From positions 6,137,501 through 6,201,500 of the forward strand of contig NZ_CP116936.1 in the NCBI RefSeq assembly GCF_028475105.1: 64,000 nucleotides of DNA. Reading direction: 5' to 3'. This document shows, piece after piece, positions 61,192-64,000 of the stretch. The stretch's first letter is position 1, and every line of letters begins with the position of its first letter. This DNA is from Micromonospora sp. LH3U1 (GTDB lineage: Bacteria; Actinomycetota; Actinomycetes; Mycobacteriales; Micromonosporaceae). The notes under the pieces were generated by a model. It saw only the letters and a list, made by a program, of their open reading frames with translations, searched no databases and was not told the DNA's origin. Made by a program: the position numbers and the translations under genes.

Positions 61192-61968
61192 GTGCAGGAA
61201 GACAGCCCCGTCCAGAACGAGAACACCCCCGACACCGCCCCGACCGAGCAGCCGCAGCGCGGCGGCCGGCGGAACCGCCTCATCGTGCTCGGCGCTGCCG
61301 CCCTGGTAGCCCTCGGCCTCGGTGGTGTCGCCGTCGCCACCACCGGCAGCGACCACCCGGCACCCGCCGCCGTCAGCCTCGACGCGCAGTCCCGGGCCGA
61401 AGCCGCCAGCCGGGCGGACCGCTCCGCCCGCGAGTCGAGCACGCCGGTCGCCCCCGCCGCCAGCCCCACGCCGAGCCCCTCAGCGGCCAGCGCCAGCCCG
61501 ACACCCACGAAGACGGCCACCGCGAAGGCCAAGCCGAAGCCGAAGCCGAAGAAGACCACCAAGCCCACGCCCGCCTGGGTCGACCCGATGCCGGGCGCCG
61601 CGGTCACCTCCTGCTACGGGCAGCGCTGGGGCACCCTGCACGCCGGTATCGACCTGGCGCTGCCCTCCGGTACGCCGATCCGCGCCGCAGCGGCCGGCAC
61701 CGTGACCCAGGCCGGAGACGCCTCCGACGGGTACGGCAACTCCGTCTTCATCGACCACGGGAACGGGTACCTGACCCACTACGCCCACCAGAGCCGCATC
61801 GCGGTAACGGTCGGCCAGGCGGTCAAGGCCGGCCAGGTCATCGGCTACGAGGGCGCCACCGGCGATGCCACCGGCCCGCACCTGCACTTCGAGGTGCACC
61901 AGGGCATGTGGAACCAGATCGACCCGGCCCCGTTCATGCGCGCACGTGGCGTCGACCTGGGCTGCTGA
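61192..61968 (+). CDS. M23-family metalloendopeptidase, second copy
   Basis: 258 residues from GTG 61192. N-terminal cytoplasmic tail, transmembrane segment (LIVLGAAALVALGLGGVAVA), a Pro/Ala/Lys-rich linker (SPTPTKTATAKAKPKPKPKK), then a LytM domain with CYGQRWGTLHAGIDLA and HLHFE zinc motifs. A paralogue of the preceding gene with a longer cell-wall-spanning linker, ending in a free Cys. Confidence 0.9.
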   Translation: MQEDSPVQNENTPDTAPTEQPQRGGRRNRLIVLGAAALVALGLGGVAVATTGSDHPAPAAVSLDAQSRAEAASRADRSARESSTPVAPAASPTPSPSAASASPTPTKTATAKAKPKPKPKKTTKPTPAWVDPMPGAAVTSCYGQRWGTLHAGIDLALPSGTPIRAAAAGTVTQAGDASDGYGNSVFIDHGNGYLTHYAHQSRIAVTVGQAVKAGQVIGYEGATGDATGPHLHFEVHQGMWNQIDPAPFMRARGVDLGC

Positions 61969-61998
61969 GGGGACATCCCTGCGCGGTTCGCGGGCAAC

Positions 61999-62048
61999 AT
62001 CAAGGAAAGAGTGGCCTCAGTGGTGCAGGAGGCCACTCTTTCCTTGAT
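61999..62048. repeat. Palindrome E / bidirectional terminator
   Basis: 20-bp perfect inverted arms ATCAAGGAAAGAGTGGCCTC (61999-62018) and its complement (62029-62048), ten-base loop, between the convergent M23 and pcrA genes. The low-GC stem ends make it an unlikely classical terminator; it may be another palindrome of the kind seen elsewhere here. Confidence 0.75.
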
Positions 62049-62071
62049 TTAGTGCGATCTTGGGGCGCCGG

Positions 62072-64000
62072 TCAGAGCTTGTCGACCGGGGCGTGCCGCA
62101 GCACCAGCCACATGGTCTGATCGCCGAAGTCGATCTGCGCACGGGCGCCCGGGCCGTGGCCCTCGACGGCGAGCACCCGCCCCAGCCCGTACCGCTGGTG
62201 ATTGACCCGGTCGCCAGCAGACACCTTCGGCCCCTGCGGCAGCTCACTGGCCGTGGTCAGCCGACTGGCGTCCACGCCGAGCCGCTGGGCCAGCTGAGCC
62301 GCCTTCGGCGTGCCCCCGGTGAAGGTGCCCCGGCCGCCGGGCGTGCGGTCCGCACGGCCGCCGACGCCGCCGCCTCCACCAGCCCACGAGGTGTACGACC
62401 CTTCGGTGCGCTCCCAGTGCACCAACTCCGTCGGCAGCTCCTCCAGGAACCGCGACGGCGGGTTGTAGGACGGCTGCCCCCAGGCCGAGCGTGTCACCGC
62501 CCGGGAGAGGTAGAGCCGCTGCCGGGCGCGGGTGATGCCGACGTACGCCAGGCGGCGCTCCTCCTCCAACTCGCGGGTGTCGCCCAGCGAGCGGAGGTGC
62601 GGGAAGACGCCGTCCTCCAACCCGGTGAGGAAGACCACCGGGAACTCCAGCCCCTTGGCGGTGTGCAACGTCATCAGCGTGACCACGCCCTGGTGGTCGG
62701 GGTCGTCAGAGGGGATCTGGTCGGCGTCGGCGACCAGCGCCACCTGCTCCAGGAAACCGGCCAGGGTGGCCCGCTCCCCCTCCTCGCCCAGCGCCTCGAT
62801 CCGCTCGGTGTACTCCCGGGCGACACTGACCAGCTCCTGGAGGTTGTCCACCCGGCCGGCGTCCTGCGGGTCCAGGCTCTCCTCCAGCTCGGTGAGGTAG
62901 CCCGAGCGGGTCAGCAGCGCCTCCAGCACCTCTTCCGGGGTGCCGGTCTCGGACAACTCCCGGGCGCCGTCGAGCAGCGCCACGAAGTCCCCGATGCCGT
63001 TGGCCGCCCGGCTGGAGATGCCCGGAGCCTCCCTGGCCCGGCGCAGCGCCGCGCCGAACGAGATCCGGTCGCGGCTGGAGAGGGCCTCGACACACGCCTC
63101 CGCGCGGTCGCCGATCCCCCGGCGCGGGGTGTTCAGCACTCGCCGCAGGCTCACCGTGTCGTCGTCGTTGACCACCGAACGCAGGTACGCCAGTGCGTCG
63201 CGGACCTCCTTGCGCTCGTAGAAGCGCACCCCGCCAACCACCTTGTAGGGCAGGCCGACGCGGATGAACACCTCTTCGAAGACGCGGGACTGGGCATTGG
63301 TGCGGTAGAAGACCGCGACGTCGCCGGGACGGGTCTCGTCGGCGTCGACCAGCCGATCGATCTCCCGGGCCACCCAGTCGGCCTCGGCATGCTCGGTGTC
63401 GGCCACGTACCCGACGATCTGCTCGCCGGCGCCGGCCTCGCTCCACAGCCGCTTGGGCTTGCGGGAGGTGTTCCGGTCGATCACCGCGTTGGCCGCGTTG
63501 AGGATGGTCTGCGTGGAGCGGTAGTTCTGCTCCAGCAGGATCGTCCGCGCGTCGGTGAAGTCCCGTTCGAACTCCAGGATGTTGCGGATCGTCGCACCCC
63601 GGAACGCGTAGATCGACTGGTCGGCGTCGCCGACCACGCACAGCTCGGCGGGCTCCAGCCCGTCGGTGCCGGAGACCAGCTCCTTGATCAGGACGTACTG
63701 GGCGTGGTTGGTGTCCTGGTATTCGTCCACCAGCACGTGCCGGAACCGCCGACGGTAGCTCTCCGCGACGTGCGGGTGGGACTGGAGCAGGTGCACCGTG
63801 GTCATGATCAGGTCGTCGAAGTCCAGTGCGTGCGCCTCACGCAGCCGGCGCTGGTAGAGCGTGTACGCCTCGGCCAACGCCCGCTCGTTGGGCCCGCTGG
63901 CCCGCGCCGCGAACTGCTCCGGATCGATCAGCTCGTTCTTGAGATTGGAGACCTGCGCGGCCAGCCCGCGCGCCGGGTAGCGCTTCGGGTCGAGATCGAG
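62072..64000 (-). CDS. pcrA: UvrD/PcrA-family DNA helicase, 5' end beyond window
   Basis: About 643 residues visible, the frame open to the right edge; the N-terminus with Walker A lies outside. Visible motifs: HVLVDEYQDTNHAQY (motif II), VVGDADQSIYAFRGA (III), LEQNYRSTQTIL (IV), VTLMTLHTAKGLEFPVVF (V) and EEERRLAYVGITRARQRLYL (VI). The C-terminal tail DRVNHQRYGLGRVLAVEG...DFGDQTMWL is typical of PcrA. It functions in repair and replication-conflict resolution. Confidence 0.95.
   Translation of the reverse strand, partial: LDLDPKRYPARGLAAQVSNLKNELIDPEQFAARASGPNERALAEAYTLYQRRLREAHALDFDDLIMTTVHLLQSHPHVAESYRRRFRHVLVDEYQDTNHAQYVLIKELVSGTDGLEPAELCVVGDADQSIYAFRGATIRNILEFERDFTDARTILLEQNYRSTQTILNAANAVIDRNTSRKPKRLWSEAGAGEQIVGYVADTEHAEADWVAREIDRLVDADETRPGDVAVFYRTNAQSRVFEEVFIRVGLPYKVVGGVRFYERKEVRDALAYLRSVVNDDDTVSLRRVLNTPRRGIGDRAEACVEALSSRDRISFGAALRRAREAPGISSRAANGIGDFVALLDGARELSETGTPEEVLEALLTRSGYLTELEESLDPQDAGRVDNLQELVSVAREYTERIEALGEEGERATLAGFLEQVALVADADQIPSDDPDHQGVVTLMTLHTAKGLEFPVVFLTGLEDGVFPHLRSLGDTRELEEERRLAYVGITRARQRLYLSRAVTRSAWGQPSYNPPSRFLEELPTELVHWERTEGSYTSWAGGGGGVGGRADRTPGGRGTFTGGTPKAAQLAQRLGVDASRLTTASELPQGPKVSAGDRVNHQRYGLGRVLAVEGHGPGARAQIDFGDQTMWLVLRHAPVDKL

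Overview
The window is high-GC actinobacterial chromosome, most likely from the Micromonosporaceae (Micromonospora/Salinispora type). The evidence is pervasive G/C third positions, many GTG starts, frequent 4-nt ATGA/GTGA overlaps, and gene order. The right half (mdh, folD, peptide ABC transporter, purH-purN, a PerM-like membrane protein, sucD-sucC, icmB, two M23 peptidases, pcrA) resembles a block I know from Streptomyces. No rRNA, tRNA, CRISPR array, transposase or intact integrase was seen. The window edges cut tldD (left) and pcrA (right).

Layout. 1-7 kb: tldD/tldE and the three-gene succinate dehydrogenase operon sdhCAB. 7-16.7 kb: small accessory genes (Nudix hydrolase, pterin-dehydratase-like protein, VOC and DUF1801 proteins under a divergent LysR regulator, PH-domain protein, methyltransferase, MFS exporter, an SRPBCC/ArsR/SRPBCC operon with two operator-like palindromes), followed by a gene-poor stretch of orphan ORFs. 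16.7-24.8 kb: ychF, an exonuclease, an S51 peptidase, an ECF sigma factor with a proline-rich membrane partner, an FAD oxidase with a tandem-repeat tail, and an Ada-AlkA/Ogt DNA alkylation repair pair. 24.8-37 kb: a heterodimeric ABC exporter, valS, two ABC-2 systems in one operon and a glycosyltransferase. 37-45.5 kb: a sulfurylase/APS-kinase fusion, a DeoR regulator with galT, icd, a metallo-beta-lactamase-fold protein, mdh and folD. 45.9-51.7 kb: a complete five-gene peptide ABC transporter. 51.9-64 kb: purH/purN, PerM-like protein, sucCD, icmB, two M23 endopeptidases and pcrA.

Functionally, much of the TCA cycle is here (sdhCAB, icd, mdh, sucCD), along with one-carbon/purine synthesis (folD, purN, purH), peptide uptake, DNA repair (Ada-AlkA, Ogt, PcrA, Nudix) and envelope turnover (M23 pair).

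The least ordinary signals are not genes. (1) A family of long palindromes shares GTTGATCATGA arms at about 6.93, 23.79 and 43.36 kb. One copy lies in frame inside ada-alkA and another supplies the stop codon of the beta-lactamase-fold gene. Further unrelated long palindromes lie at about 11.6, 14.7, 51.8 and 62.0 kb, and most of the set sits between convergent genes. (2) The last 20 bp of ychF, including its stop codon, are duplicated exactly 1,137 bp away. This looks like an attachment-site duplication left by an integrated element now reduced to orphan ORFs. (3) Several enzymes have lost key motifs: the sulfurylase half of the APS-kinase fusion, the pterin-dehydratase-like protein, and one ATP site of the ABC exporter.
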